Shown: piece by piece, positions 24,035-33,087 of the stretch
How positions within the stretch are numbered: the first letter of the stretch is position 1
How the letters are laid out: every line of letters begins with the position of its first letter
Source of the DNA: Pseudobacter sp.
GTDB lineage: Bacteria > Bacteroidota > Bacteroidia > Chitinophagales > Chitinophagaceae
Direction: 5' to 3'
Length of the DNA: 64,000 nt
NCBI GenBank assembly: GCA_017849455.1
Contig: JAFIGX010000003.1
Span: 558,001 to 622,000, forward strand
Position numbers and translations under genes: made by a program
The notes under the pieces: generated by a model
Seen by the model: only the letters and a program-made list of their open reading frames with translations
What the model was told of the DNA's origin: nothing
Database searches by the model: none

Positions 24035-25255
24035 ATGCCCGGCTATGAACTTTTTGGCGCATCAGAACGCAAGCACGTTAATGATGTTATGGAAACCGGT
24101 ATCATCATGCGATTTGGATTCGATGGTCCGCGTAAAGGTGTATGGAAAGCAAAAGAACTGGAAAAAGCGATCTCCGATAAGCTTGGTGCAAAATACACGC
24201 ATGTGGTGTCGAGCGGCACTGCTGCCGTGGTATCTGCCCTGGCGGCGCTGGAAATTGGTTATGGTGATGAAGTGATCATGCCTACTTTCACGTTCGTGGC
24301 CAGCTTCGAAGCAGTGATCGCCGTAGGCGCAGTGCCCGTACTGGTTGATGTGGACGAAACGCTCACGCTCGATCCGGATGCAGTACGAAAAGCCATCACA
24401 CCCAAAACAAAATGTATCATGCCGGTGCACATGTGCGGCAGCATGGCCGATATGGACGCGCTGATGCAGATCTGCAAAGAACATAAACTCTTTCTGTTGG
24501 AAGATGCCTGCCAGAGCACCGGGGCCACTTACAAAGGAAAATACCTGGGAACGATCGGTGATGTCGGCACGTTCTCATTCGATTTCGTGAAAACAGTTAC
24601 CTGTGGTGAAGGCGGGGCCATACTGACCAATAATGAAGATATATACAGGAAAGCGGATGGTTTCAGCGATCATGGCCACGACCATAAAGGCGTTGACCGC
24701 GGGGCCGACCTGCATCCATTCATCGGGTATAATTTCAGGATATCCGAATTGCATGCTGCGGTAGGACTGGCGCAGTTCCTCCGTCTCGACGAATTCCTCG
24801 GCATCATGCGCCGCAATCATACAATCCTGAAAGAAGCATTATCCGAAGTACCGGAGATCAGTTTCCGCCGCATCACTGATCCTGCAGGCGATAGCTGCAC
24901 ACATGTAAGCTGGTTCCTCCCAACGGAAGCGCTCACAAGGGCCGCAGTGGCCATGATGAAAGAAGACAATGTGCTGGCAGGAAGCATTTACTGGTACGAA
25001 CATAACTGGCACTATATCCGTAAATGGGACCATCTCAAAAAAGCTTCTTCGCTCAATGCACTGCATCCTGAACTGAAGGCTGCCGTGATAGCGCAGGCCA
25101 ATAAAGACTTCTCAGCGAGCGATGCGGTGATCAGCCGAAGTATCTCCACCGCGGTAAGCTACCTGTGGACAGAAGAGCAGGCCCGCGAAAGAGGGGAGAA
25201 GATGGCGGCTGCTATCCGGAAAGCGCTGGCCGCATCGGTCACGCTCAAAGTTTGA
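24035..25255 (+). CDS. DegT/DnrJ/EryC1/StrS family PLP-dependent aminotransferase
   Basis: 406 residues. PLP-binding pattern: VVSSGTAAVVSALAALEIG, DEVIMPTFTFVASFEAV, LLEDACQSTGATYKGK with the cofactor Asp, and the Schiff-base Lys186 in FDFVKTVTCGEGGAIL. The family makes amino sugars for surface polysaccharides or antibiotics, and a few members act on other substrates. No nucleotide-sugar genes lie next to it. The C-terminal part (WYEHNWHYIRKWDHLKKASS) is more divergent than in typical sugar aminotransferases, so the substrate is open. Confidence 0.93.
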   Translation: MPGYELFGASERKHVNDVMETGIIMRFGFDGPRKGVWKAKELEKAISDKLGAKYTHVVSSGTAAVVSALAALEIGYGDEVIMPTFTFVASFEAVIAVGAVPVLVDVDETLTLDPDAVRKAITPKTKCIMPVHMCGSMADMDALMQICKEHKLFLLEDACQSTGATYKGKYLGTIGDVGTFSFDFVKTVTCGEGGAILTNNEDIYRKADGFSDHGHDHKGVDRGADLHPFIGYNFRISELHAAVGLAQFLRLDEFLGIMRRNHTILKEALSEVPEISFRRITDPAGDSCTHVSWFLPTEALTRAAVAMMKEDNVLAGSIYWYEHNWHYIRKWDHLKKASSLNALHPELKAAVIAQANKDFSASDAVISRSISTAVSYLWTEEQARERGEKMAAAIRKALAASVTLKV

Positions 25256-25263
25256 TGTAAGGA

Positions 25264-25671
25264 TCATTTCCCTTCCATTCTGTTGCAATATTCCAGTGAA
25301 CCCAGACGCAGTCTCAAAGGTACACGGGTGGCTTTTTCCCATTCCCATTCGCGCTTGCAGAAAAAACCGAATGTAGTGGTATAATGATCTTTTGCGAGCA
25401 GGGCAACAGGCTGTCCATTGAATGAAGGAGGAAGCAGTCCTGTCCTTACCTGCTGCGCTACATGCCAGTAATCATTCTCACGCATAGGAAGATCGTTCAA
25501 AGCAGGGATGCGAAACCGCTGATATATATCAATATTTTGATACATCGGTGAAGAAAAAGGTTTGTGAAGAGGGGTAATGATGGCCTGTTGCCTGTGGAAT
25601 TGTGCAGTAACAGCCAGGGTGCTCAGGCAAAAAGCAGAAACAACAATAATTTTATAAAATCGTTGTGCCAC
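25264..25671 (-). CDS. Small exported protein of unknown function
   Basis: 135 residues with a Sec signal peptide ([17 protein letters not shown]). The mature part is rich in aromatic and basic residues ([35 protein letters not shown]) and contains two Cys. No family recognised. It is convergent with the aminotransferase gene (8 bases between stops) and divergent from rpoN. Confidence 0.7.
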   Translation of the reverse strand: MAQRFYKIIVVSAFCLSTLAVTAQFHRQQAIITPLHKPFSSPMYQNIDIYQRFRIPALNDLPMRENDYWHVAQQVRTGLLPPSFNGQPVALLAKDHYTTTFGFFCKREWEWEKATRVPLRLRLGSLEYCNRMEGK

Positions 25672-25772
25672 CTTAACTTCATTTGTCCGTAAATTTACGG
25701 CCTGATTTTTGTGGTTCCCGCGGATTTTCTAAAAATTTTGGCAAAATCCGGGTTAAAATTTTTTGGACATAC

Positions 25773-27266
25773 ATGGCATTAAGTCAGAGTTTACAGCAAA
25801 AGTTATTACAAAAATTGTCGCCCCAGCAGATTCAGTTGATGAAGCTGCTGCAGGTGCCTACTGCCAACCTGGAAGAGCGGATCAAGGAGGAACTGGAAGA
25901 GAACCCTGCCCTGGAAGTATCGGAAGAAGACCATGAAGACCAGTTCGATACAGAGATCAAAGATGAATTTGAAAGCAATGCGGACGAGGATGATTACGAG
26001 AAAGACGGCAGTGAGGATGAATACGACAATATCGATATCAGTGAATATGTAGGCGACGATGATGGCGAGATAGCGGATTATAAGCTGCGCGACGATAATT
26101 ATCCGGAGGCAGATGACAACAAGGTGATCCCCTATCGCATCGAGACCTCTTTTCATGAGCATCTCCTCGAACAACTGGGTATGCTGAAGCTCGACGACCG
26201 CGAACGCCGTATCGCAGAGCAGATCGTCGGCAGCATCGATGATGACGGATACCTGCGCAGGGAAGCGGCAGCCATAGTCGACGACCTGGCGTTCCGCCAG
26301 AATATCGACAGCAATGACCAGGAAGTGGAGAAAGTGATCCGGCTGATCCAGCAATTCGATCCGGCGGGTGTTGGCGCCCGTGACCTGCAGGAATGCCTGT
26401 TGCTGCAATTGCAGCGGCAAAAAGTGGAAGCAAAGGAAGTGGAAAAGGCCATTGAAGTGCTGACCCATTATTTCGACGAGTTCACCAAAAAACATTACGA
26501 CAAGATCCAACGTGGATTGAACCTGACCGATGAAGGGCTCAAGGAAGTGATCTCCCAGATCATACGCCTTACGCCCAAGCCAGGCGGCAATCACGGTGAT
26601 ATCAACAAGGCCGAGAGCTATGTGGTGCCCGATTTTTTCGTGTACAATAACGGGGGCAAACTGGAGCTGACACTGAACTCCAAGAATGCGCCCGACCTGC
26701 GGATCAGCGAAGGGTACCGCGAAATGCTGCGGGAATATGACAGAGGGAGTAAAAAAGACAAACGCCAGAAAGAAGCGGTCCTCTTCATCAAGCAAAAGAT
26801 CGATGCGGCCAAATGGTTCATCGATGCCATCAAGCAACGCCAGCATACCCTCTCCAGCGTAATGGGCACCATCATGGAATACCAGCGCGAGTTCTTTCTC
26901 ACCGGCGATGAAACGACCCTGAAGCCCATGATCCTGAAAGATATTGCGGAACGCACCGGGCTCGATATTTCCACGGTGAGCCGTGTGGCCAACAGTAAAT
27001 TCGTGCAAACCGAATTCGGCACCTACCGGCTAAAATTTTTCTTCAGTGAATCTCTCAGCACCGATAGTGGAGAGGAAGTATCTACCAGGGAAGTGAAAAA
27101 GATCCTCAGTGATCTTATAGAAGGAGAGAGCAAGAAGAAACCGCTGAGTGATGAAAAATTAACGGAGCTGCTCCAGGAAAAAGGTTATAATATTGCACGC
27201 AGAACAGTGGCCAAATACCGCGAGCAATTGAATATCCCGGTAGCAAGGCTGCGTAAAGAACTGTAA
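25773..27266 (+). CDS. rpoN: RNA polymerase sigma-54 factor
   Basis: 497 residues from ATG 25773 (MALSQSLQQKLLQKLSPQQIQLMKLLQ); the open frame before it lacks protein character. Region I is the Gln/Leu-rich start, region II the very acidic stretch EEDHEDQFDTEIKDEFESNADEDDYE, then the core-binding domain. The DNA-binding part has STVSRVANSKFVQTEFGTYRLKFFFS and the exact RpoN box ARRTVAKYRE at the end. Sigma-54 directs polymerase to -24/-12 promoters and needs an AAA+ activator, none of which is in this window. Its stop overlaps the next start as TAATG. Confidence 0.97.
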   Translation: MALSQSLQQKLLQKLSPQQIQLMKLLQVPTANLEERIKEELEENPALEVSEEDHEDQFDTEIKDEFESNADEDDYEKDGSEDEYDNIDISEYVGDDDGEIADYKLRDDNYPEADDNKVIPYRIETSFHEHLLEQLGMLKLDDRERRIAEQIVGSIDDDGYLRREAAAIVDDLAFRQNIDSNDQEVEKVIRLIQQFDPAGVGARDLQECLLLQLQRQKVEAKEVEKAIEVLTHYFDEFTKKHYDKIQRGLNLTDEGLKEVISQIIRLTPKPGGNHGDINKAESYVVPDFFVYNNGGKLELTLNSKNAPDLRISEGYREMLREYDRGSKKDKRQKEAVLFIKQKIDAAKWFIDAIKQRQHTLSSVMGTIMEYQREFFLTGDETTLKPMILKDIAERTGLDISTVSRVANSKFVQTEFGTYRLKFFFSESLSTDSGEEVSTREVKKILSDLIEGESKKKPLSDEKLTELLQEKGYNIARRTVAKYREQLNIPVARLRKEL

Positions 27267-27946
27267 TGAACACAACCATCATCAACGAAGCAGGGAACGG
27301 TTTGCCAGGTGCGCAGAGGCATCCTCAGCCGGCTGTCATCCGTTTCGCCGCGCATTTTTTCTCCTACCTTTTCCATCCTTTGTTCATTCCTTTATATGTA
27401 ACGGCATTTTTATTTTATATACATCCCTATGCATTTGCAGGATTCCCTCCCAATAAAAAAGGATTTCTGCTGGTGGCCGTTTTTTTCAGCACGGCATTCC
27501 TTCCTTCCTTTTCCGTATTGCTCATGAAACTGCTCGGGTTCGTAAAATCGATCTTTCTACGTACGCAGAAGGAGCGGATCATACCGTATGCTGCCGCGAT
27601 CATTTTTTATTTCTGGATCTGGTACGTGTTCCGTAATCTCAGCAATATCCCGGATTATTTCGTGGATTTCCTGTTGGGCTCCTTTCTCGCCGTGTGTACG
27701 GCCTGGATGTTCAATATCAACTCCAAGGTCAGTATGCATGCTACCGGTGCCGGCGGGCTGTTGATGTTCTTTCTGATCCAGGTCCTGGGATATCATGAAT
27801 CTACGGCCTTATATTTATCGATAGCCATCCTCATTGCAGGCATCATTTGCACATCACGCTTCATCGTAAGCGATCATACCCAAAGAGAAATTTACAGTGG
27901 GTTACTTATAGGAATGCTCTCTCAACTAATAGCGTGGTGGATTTAG
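27266..27946 (+). CDS. PAP2-like integral membrane protein, coupled to rpoN
   Basis: 226 residues with about six hydrophobic segments. It has degenerate phosphatidic-acid-phosphatase motifs: RTQKERIIPYAAA (motif 1-like), SKVSMHATGAGG (the usual PSGH is SMHA) and SRFIVSDHTQREIYSGLLIG (motif 3, SRx5H). The degenerate motif 2 makes catalysis uncertain. The start codon shares a base with the rpoN stop (TAATG), which indicates translational coupling. Confidence 0.8.
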   Translation: MNTTIINEAGNGLPGAQRHPQPAVIRFAAHFFSYLFHPLFIPLYVTAFLFYIHPYAFAGFPPNKKGFLLVAVFFSTAFLPSFSVLLMKLLGFVKSIFLRTQKERIIPYAAAIIFYFWIWYVFRNLSNIPDYFVDFLLGSFLAVCTAWMFNINSKVSMHATGAGGLLMFFLIQVLGYHESTALYLSIAILIAGIICTSRFIVSDHTQREIYSGLLIGMLSQLIAWWI

Positions 27947-28013
27947 CAGCACTATTCCCTCATTTCCCACCCATCCCAATAATCCCACAAATCGTGGTTC
28001 AGAAGACAAAACA

Positions 28014-28051
28014 AAAGCCCAATCATAGGGTACGAACCTATATTGAGCTTT
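28014..28051. terminator. Bidirectional hairpin between convergent genes
   Basis: AAAGC at 28014-28018 through ATAGG pairs with CCTAT through GCTTT ending at 28051, with one bulged C and one C/T mismatch, around the loop GTACGAA. A run of A before and of T after the stem gives a terminator shape for both strands. It sits between the convergent PAP2-like and L,D-transpeptidase genes. Confidence 0.6.
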
Positions 28052-28088
28052 GTCGCCATCAAACCATCTGAAGTTTATGTCCACGCTA

Positions 28089-28850
28089 TTATTCGTTCAA
28101 GATCTTTGAGCGGTCGATATAATTTTTTGTAGGATGATAGATAAATAAGCAGGAGCCATCTTTGATCGTATTGATCACTTTGGGTGAATCTTTTGCCGGG
28201 ATGGCCGGGCAACCGAAGCTTCTTCCGTTGAACCTGTTATTATTCAGGAATTGTTTGCCTACATATTTGGAGCCGTGGATCACGATGTTGCGTGCATCGG
28301 CCTTATCATTGAACCCACGTTCCTGTCCGTCGATCTTCAATGCCAGTCCGTGATCACCGAAATAGGTGCGGCGTGTGATATAAAACCCCAAACTGCTTTT
28401 GTGTGATTCGGGATTGTTGGAAAACGAACGGGCATATTCACCACCGGAGCTGCGCCCATGCGCCACATAGGTATTCAGCAATATTTTTCTTTCGGTAAGA
28501 TCGATAATATAAAATCTTTTGCGGCGCGACGACTGGCTGAAATCGCAGATGGACAGGATATTCTCATTGGTCAGTCTGCCCTTCTCCAACAAATAATGGT
28601 ATCCCTTCCAGGCATATTCGAATGCTTTTTTCGTAAGTCCAACCCGCCTCAACTGCATACTATCATACAAAGAAGCGCCTTCTTCCATCAGCAATACACG
28701 GGCCGACTTCACCACGGTCACGTCGGCCGGTTTATACAACATTACTACCGGGAGGTTCTCCACGCGCTTGAATGTACCGGAGATCAGTACAGGCGATACA
28801 ACAAATATGATCAGCAGGCTAAATGATACGGTTCGGAAAGGACGATACAT
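28089..28850 (-). CDS. Exported L,D-transpeptidase catalytic domain-family protein
   Basis: 253 residues with an N-terminal signal or anchor (VSFSLLIIFVVSPVLISG). The catalytic domain carries FYITRRTYFGDHGLALKIDG, the His in NIVIHGSKYV and the Cys in GRSFGCPAIP, in the order expected for murein L,D-transpeptidase catalytic domain family proteins. Such enzymes use a Cys nucleophile to form or alter peptidoglycan cross-links, or attach proteins. Single gene, convergent with the rpoN unit. Confidence 0.9.
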   Translation of the reverse strand: MYRPFRTVSFSLLIIFVVSPVLISGTFKRVENLPVVMLYKPADVTVVKSARVLLMEEGASLYDSMQLRRVGLTKKAFEYAWKGYHYLLEKGRLTNENILSICDFSQSSRRKRFYIIDLTERKILLNTYVAHGRSSGGEYARSFSNNPESHKSSLGFYITRRTYFGDHGLALKIDGQERGFNDKADARNIVIHGSKYVGKQFLNNNRFNGRSFGCPAIPAKDSPKVINTIKDGSCLFIYHPTKNYIDRSKILNE

Positions 28851-29007
28851 AGTTTAGGGTTTTCATAGGTACACACTCGTATTATCCGGTTATGTAAACG
28901 GAAAACTGTAAAAAATAGTATCGTAGGATTGCTGATAGAATCCCGTTCAGCGCCGGTTTTTTATTGTGCGGGAAAGGGAGAATTTGTTAGAGGCTGATTT
29001 ACAATAC

Positions 29008-30039
29008 TTAGGAAGGGGTCGCTCCCTTGCGGCGCACATCGAACTCATTCACATAGATCTTGATCATCAGCAGGAAGAGTGAGATCAGGATCGGTCCGAA
29101 GATAAGGCCGATAAAACCGAAAATGGGGATGCCGATGATGACGCCGAAAGTAGTGATCAGCGGATGCACATCCCCGATCCTTTTCTGAAGCCAGAAGCGG
29201 AACACATTGTCTACAGTGCCGATCACACCCAAACCATAGACCAGCATAATGATGCCTTTGGCCGTATGCCCGTCGGCAAAGAACAACAAGGCCAGTGGAA
29301 CATAGGCCAGTGCTGCGCCCACCACCGGCAGCATGGCTGTGATGCAAACGATCACGAACCAGAAAATGGGCTCGTTCACTCCCAATACGAGGAATCCCAA
29401 CAATGCCACCACTCCCTGGAAGAGGGCGATGAGGGGGATACCGATGGCATTGGAAAAGACCATGCCGTTCAGTCCTTTGCGGATCAGTAGTATATTTTCA
29501 TCTTTGAATGGCACCCATTCGTAAAAGCGCGATTCCATCCTGCGTCCATCTACCAGCATAAAATACAGGATGAAATATAACATGGCAATGGTGAAAAGCG
29601 TATTGAAAGTGGCGCCGAGCACCTGCGGAAGGATCTCTGCGCTCATGGTAGTGATCTTACGGATATTCTCATTGGTGATGATCTCGATTCCGTAGCGGTG
29701 TTCATATTTATTGACGTATCGTTCGATGGAGGTCAGTATCTCTGAAGAATGTTCGATGGCGAAAGCTACTTTGGAGGCCATCATGTTCACCAGGAGCAGG
29801 ATAGGCAATAATATCACGATAAAGGAAAGGAGCATGAGCAGCCCTGCTGCCAGGCTCCTGGGCCATTTGAATTTGCCTTGCAGGAGGAACATCCATTTGC
29901 GCAGCAATACATAAAAGGTATAAGCTCCCAGGAATGCAGGAATAAATGACTTGAGCTGAACGAAGAGGATTACACCGAGCAGGAGGATCGTGAGCAGGAT
30001 CAATACCTGTCGCACGATATTATTCGATAGTTGATTCAT
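29008..30039 (-). CDS. AI-2E family transporter (YdiK/PerM-like permease)
   Basis: 343 residues with about seven hydrophobic segments. Features of the AI-2E family: paired N-terminal helices, a soluble helical region around 95-140 (AFAIEHSSEILTSIERYVNKYEHRYG), then MLYFILYFMLVDGRRM and the conserved C-terminal VIGTVDNVFRFWLQKRIGDVHPLITTFGVIIG. The family includes quorum-signal exporters and ion or pH-tolerance permeases; the substrate cannot be assigned. Its start is only 4 bases after a perfect hairpin that lies between it and the MATE gene. Confidence 0.92.
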   Translation of the reverse strand: MNQLSNNIVRQVLILLTILLLGVILFVQLKSFIPAFLGAYTFYVLLRKWMFLLQGKFKWPRSLAAGLLMLLSFIVILLPILLLVNMMASKVAFAIEHSSEILTSIERYVNKYEHRYGIEIITNENIRKITTMSAEILPQVLGATFNTLFTIAMLYFILYFMLVDGRRMESRFYEWVPFKDENILLIRKGLNGMVFSNAIGIPLIALFQGVVALLGFLVLGVNEPIFWFVIVCITAMLPVVGAALAYVPLALLFFADGHTAKGIIMLVYGLGVIGTVDNVFRFWLQKRIGDVHPLITTFGVIIGIPIFGFIGLIFGPILISLFLLMIKIYVNEFDVRRKGATPS

Positions 30040-30043
30040 CGGA

Positions 30044-30080
30044 AGCGATTATTGCGTACTAAAAATACGCAATAATCGCT
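30044..30080 (-). promoter_or_regulatory. Perfect 15-bp hairpin abutting the AI-2E transporter start codon
   Basis: Arms AGCGATTATTGCGTA (30044-30058) and its exact complement (30066-30080) around a 7-base loop. On the minus-strand transcript the loop reads TTTTTAG and the stem ends 4 bases before the ATG at 30039, where a ribosome binding site should be. It starts 12 bases after the MATE stop. There is no T tract, so it is more likely a translational control or RNA-processing structure than a simple terminator. Confidence 0.6.
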
Positions 30081-30092
30081 ATGTTGAATGGC

Positions 30093-31520
30093 TTAGATCT
30101 TCACCTGTTTCCACTTGCCTCTTCTGAAGATGAGAATACCTACGATACTGATCAGTGTCTCGGACACCACTACTGCCGTGAACACGCCTGTTGGTCCCAG
30201 TTTGAAAGTGATGGACAACAGGTAGGCTACCGGGATCTGGAATGCCCAGAACCCGAACAGGTTGATATAGGTAGGCGTTTTGGTATCGCCTGCTCCATTG
30301 AAGGAATTGGTAACGACCATGCCTATGCCATAGAACACGAAGCCGAGGCTGATGATGCGCAATGCTTCGGTGGCCACCTTTTCAACGGCCACATCCTTGT
30401 TCATGAATCCTACGATCGCTTCCGCGCCCACGAGATAGAGCACACACACGACGCCCATGAAAACGGCATTGTACCTGGCCACTCTCCAAACGCTTTGCTC
30501 TGCCCGTTCCGGCTGGCCTGCTCCCAGGTTCTGGCCAACGAGCGTTGCGGCTGCATTGCTCATGCCCCAGGCCGGCATGAGGAAGAACATGAAAATGCGG
30601 ATGGCAACGCCATAGCCGGCCACTGCATCATCGCCGAAGCGTGTGATGAGATTGGCAAGGAACATCCAACTGGCGGATGCAATGAAGAACTGCAGGAACC
30701 CAACCCATGAAAGACTGAACAGGGTTTTGAAAATACCCCAGTCGATCCTGAAGTGGGGGCGCTTTATTTTCAGCAATCCCTTTCCTTTGAAAAGATGGTA
30801 CAACTGGAAACAAACACCGGTGCCACGGCCGATGGTGGTAGCGATGGCGGCCCCGGTCAACCCGAAGTAATGGATCAGTATAGGGCACAGGATAATATTG
30901 CATCCGTTGGCGAGCCACAAAGACCACATGGCAATATTGGCATTGCCTGCGCCCCGGAAAACGCCATTGATCATGAAGATCAGCATGATCACCACGGAGC
31001 CGCCGAACATGATCCGCGTATAGGGAGTACCGATAGCCACCACTTCCGGTGAGCCGCCCATGATGCGCAGGATATCGGCGCCAAAGAAAGCCCCAAACAG
31101 GCTGATCACGACTGCCACCATCAGGGCCAGGTTGATGGCCTGGGCAGCGGAGCGGGCTGCTCCATCATAATTCTTTTCTCCTACACGTCGTGCTACCACC
31201 GCAGTAGCGCCCATGCTGAGCGCGATGGCGGCAGAATAGAGAATGGTGAGAACAGATTCCGTAAGCACAACGGTCGACACGGCCTGCCTGCCATGCCCTT
31301 CTATACGGCCAACGAAATAAATATCGACAACGGCAAATACGCTCTCCATCATCATTTCAAGGATCATGGGAATGGCGAGCAAGACAACGGCCTTGCGGAT
31401 GCTTCCTTTGGTGAAGTCCTGGTGCTCCCCTCCTTTGATGGCTTGTTTGATAAGCGCAAATACGGACCTTGGTTGTAAACTGGCAGCGGTAATGGTAGAC
31501 TGGTTTTGGTCAACTGACAT
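30093..31520 (-). CDS. MATE-family multidrug efflux transporter
   Basis: 475 residues with twelve hydrophobic segments in two halves. Recognisable segments: RKAVVLLAIPMILEMMMESVFAVVDIYFVG, LSMGATAVVARRVGEKNYDGAARSA and, in the second half, GMSNAAATLVGQNLGAGQPERAE and NSFNGAGDTKTP. These are Na+ or H+ driven antiporters exporting cationic drugs or metabolites. The AI-2E transporter gene follows 53 bases later on the same strand. Divergent from a TetR regulator, but the TetR operators lie on the far side of the gap. Confidence 0.94.
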   Translation of the reverse strand: MSVDQNQSTITAASLQPRSVFALIKQAIKGGEHQDFTKGSIRKAVVLLAIPMILEMMMESVFAVVDIYFVGRIEGHGRQAVSTVVLTESVLTILYSAAIALSMGATAVVARRVGEKNYDGAARSAAQAINLALMVAVVISLFGAFFGADILRIMGGSPEVVAIGTPYTRIMFGGSVVIMLIFMINGVFRGAGNANIAMWSLWLANGCNIILCPILIHYFGLTGAAIATTIGRGTGVCFQLYHLFKGKGLLKIKRPHFRIDWGIFKTLFSLSWVGFLQFFIASASWMFLANLITRFGDDAVAGYGVAIRIFMFFLMPAWGMSNAAATLVGQNLGAGQPERAEQSVWRVARYNAVFMGVVCVLYLVGAEAIVGFMNKDVAVEKVATEALRIISLGFVFYGIGMVVTNSFNGAGDTKTPTYINLFGFWAFQIPVAYLLSITFKLGPTGVFTAVVVSETLISIVGILIFRRGKWKQVKI

Positions 31521-31945
31521 AAAACACCTCTTTACTGGTTGAAAAAAATGAACGAATAGAATCTATAGTCACAGGGAAACCGCCGTAGTGGCGGATGATC
31601 TGGGGAGAATAAATGTTCCGGGGAGTGATACTGACAGCCGGCGGAACAAGATTAGCATTTCATATTACAATGGCGCTTAATGATGCAAAAATAATAAAAG
31701 GACCTGACCAGGCAAATTCGTTTTCATATTATAAAGATTTATTGGTTGAGATAAAAGTTGAACCCAAAATTTAAAAAAATATCCGGGTGTTGAGCAAGCC
31801 CGATTGTTAAAAGCCGATGAATTCGGCGGAATAAGGGCCCTATGCCGCAGAATGACCGATAATGGCTAAAATTTTTTGGGGAAGAGATGAAACGATTGGC
31901 GAAATTGTCCGTACTTTGTAATAGACCGATCGGTCTGAAATTGTC
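31521..31945. other. Intergenic region between MATE and TetR genes
   Basis: 425 bases without a supported gene. It holds a short hairpin (ACCGCC-GTAGT-GGCGGA near 31579-31597), an AT-rich middle, a -7-like TACTTTG at 31912-31918 and the TetR operator at 31923-31936. I saw no operator copy close to the MATE start. Confidence 0.5.
31923..31936. promoter_or_regulatory. TetR operator 1, upstream of tetR
   Basis: AGACCGATCGGTCT is a perfect 14-base palindrome placed just after a -7-like box and 9 bases before the tetR ATG at 31946, so it covers the expected transcription start. A near-identical copy precedes the thioesterase gene. Autoregulation is inferred from position. Confidence 0.75.
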
Positions 31946-32542
31946 ATGATCACCAAAGCAGACAGGACCCGCGAATTCATCATTGCCAAAGCTGCCCCTT
32001 TATTCAACAAGAAAGGGTATGCAGGCACCTCCATGAGCGATATCATGAAGGCTACCGGTCTGGCCAAAGGTGGGCTCTACGGGAACTTCAGGAACAAGGA
32101 TGAGATAGCGGCGCTGGCCTTCGAATACTCCTACAGCCGGATGCGCGATGATATCCGCGCCAGGGTGAAAGCAAAGAAAACGGCCATGGAAAAGCTGTTG
32201 GCCATCGTACAATATTATCGCAATTATACCATCGATCCGCCGGTGGAAGGGGGCTGCCCGCTCCTGAACACCAGCGTGGATGCAGATGATGCCTATCCAT
32301 TCCTGAAGAAAAAAGCCAGGCAGGCCATGATGGAAATGCTGGGCTCATTGCAACGCATCATGCAACGCGGGATCGATGAGGAACAGATCAGGCCCGATAT
32401 CAATGTGAGGAGGGAAGTAGAGCTGATCTTCGCCCAGATCGAAGGGGGTATCATGATGGCGCAGATATCGGATGATGTATCGATGCTGAACAGGATACTC
32501 GATCATCTCAAGCAACATATCGAGACCTTTCACCGTAAATAA
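31946..32542 (+). CDS. TetR/AcrR-family transcriptional regulator
   Basis: 198 residues. N-terminal TetR helix-turn-helix: EFIIAKAAPLFNKKGYAGTSMSDIMKATGLAKGGLYGNFRNKDEIAALAF. The ligand domain has EGGCPLLNTSVDADD and a C-terminal helix QIEGGIMMAQISDD, as in the YcdC/TetR_C_11-like group. It is flanked by two matching palindromes (31923-31936 and 32561-32574), the second lying before the acyl-CoA thioesterase gene. It probably represses both units; the inducer may be an acyl compound given the neighbour. Confidence 0.95.
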   Translation: MITKADRTREFIIAKAAPLFNKKGYAGTSMSDIMKATGLAKGGLYGNFRNKDEIAALAFEYSYSRMRDDIRARVKAKKTAMEKLLAIVQYYRNYTIDPPVEGGCPLLNTSVDADDAYPFLKKKARQAMMEMLGSLQRIMQRGIDEEQIRPDINVRREVELIFAQIEGGIMMAQISDDVSMLNRILDHLKQHIETFHRK

Positions 32543-32560
32543 AATTTTTTGATCAAAAAA

Positions 32561-32574
32561 AGACCGATCGGTTT
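32561..32574. promoter_or_regulatory. TetR operator 2, upstream of the thioesterase gene
   Basis: AGACCGATCGGTTT differs from operator 1 by one base. It begins 18 bases after the tetR stop and lies 34 bases before the thioesterase ATG at 32609, so the thioesterase has its own controlled promoter rather than only read-through from tetR. Confidence 0.7.
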
Positions 32575-32608
32575 GGAATAAAGCATTATCCAATTTTCAA
32601 TCCATTGT

Positions 32609-33082
32609 ATGCAATTACAAAGCTTTTACATTGTCCGCTTCAACGACTGCGACCCGCTGGGCCATCTCAATAACAGCCGTTACCTGGATTATATGCTGAA
32701 TGCCCGGGAAGACCATCTGCGGGAATATTACGGCATCACCCTGCCCGATTTCTACAAGCAGGGCCTCACCTGGGTGGTGCGTAATCATGAGATCCAATAT
32801 ATAAGGCCGGCCCTCTACAATGAAAAGGTGGGCATCATTTCAAGGCTTATTACTCTCGCCGATAACTATGTGGATGTAGAAATGCTGATGATGGATGAGC
32901 ACCTGAAGACACTCAAGGCCATCCTGTGGACGAATTTCACCTGCATCGATCCGCAGACCGGCAGAAAGAAACAGCATACCGATGCCTTCATGGAACTGGC
33001 CTCCGGCATGGAGATCCATGCAGTGGACCGCGCTGAAGGTATTGCGGAAAGGGCGAAGCAATTGATGAGCCTGGTACAGTAA
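32609..33082 (+). CDS. Acyl-CoA thioesterase (4-hydroxybenzoyl-CoA thioesterase fold)
   Basis: 157 residues. The hot-dog fold signature is RFNDCDPLGHLNNSRYLDYMLNAR, where the Asp of CDPLGHLNN is the catalytic acid of the 4HBT group. Then EIQYIRPALYNEKVGIISRL and LWTNFTCIDPQTGRKKQH. It hydrolyses acyl-CoA or acyl-ACP thioesters in the cytoplasm; chain preference cannot be read. The operator upstream ties it to the TetR gene. Convergent with the PAS kinase gene, 5 bases between stops. Confidence 0.92.
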   Translation: MQLQSFYIVRFNDCDPLGHLNNSRYLDYMLNAREDHLREYYGITLPDFYKQGLTWVVRNHEIQYIRPALYNEKVGIISRLITLADNYVDVEMLMMDEHLKTLKAILWTNFTCIDPQTGRKKQHTDAFMELASGMEIHAVDRAEGIAERAKQLMSLVQ

Positions 33083-33087
33083 CGGGA

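Noticed and set aside
25806..27008. A 400-codon open frame on the minus strand opposite rpoN
   Set aside because: It mirrors a gene with a strict sigma-54 domain order and RpoN box; its translation is a hydrophobic/His-rich shadow without motifs.
30081..30710. A 209-codon open frame opposite the MATE gene
   Set aside because: His/Glu-rich low-complexity translation, antisense to a well-supported transporter.
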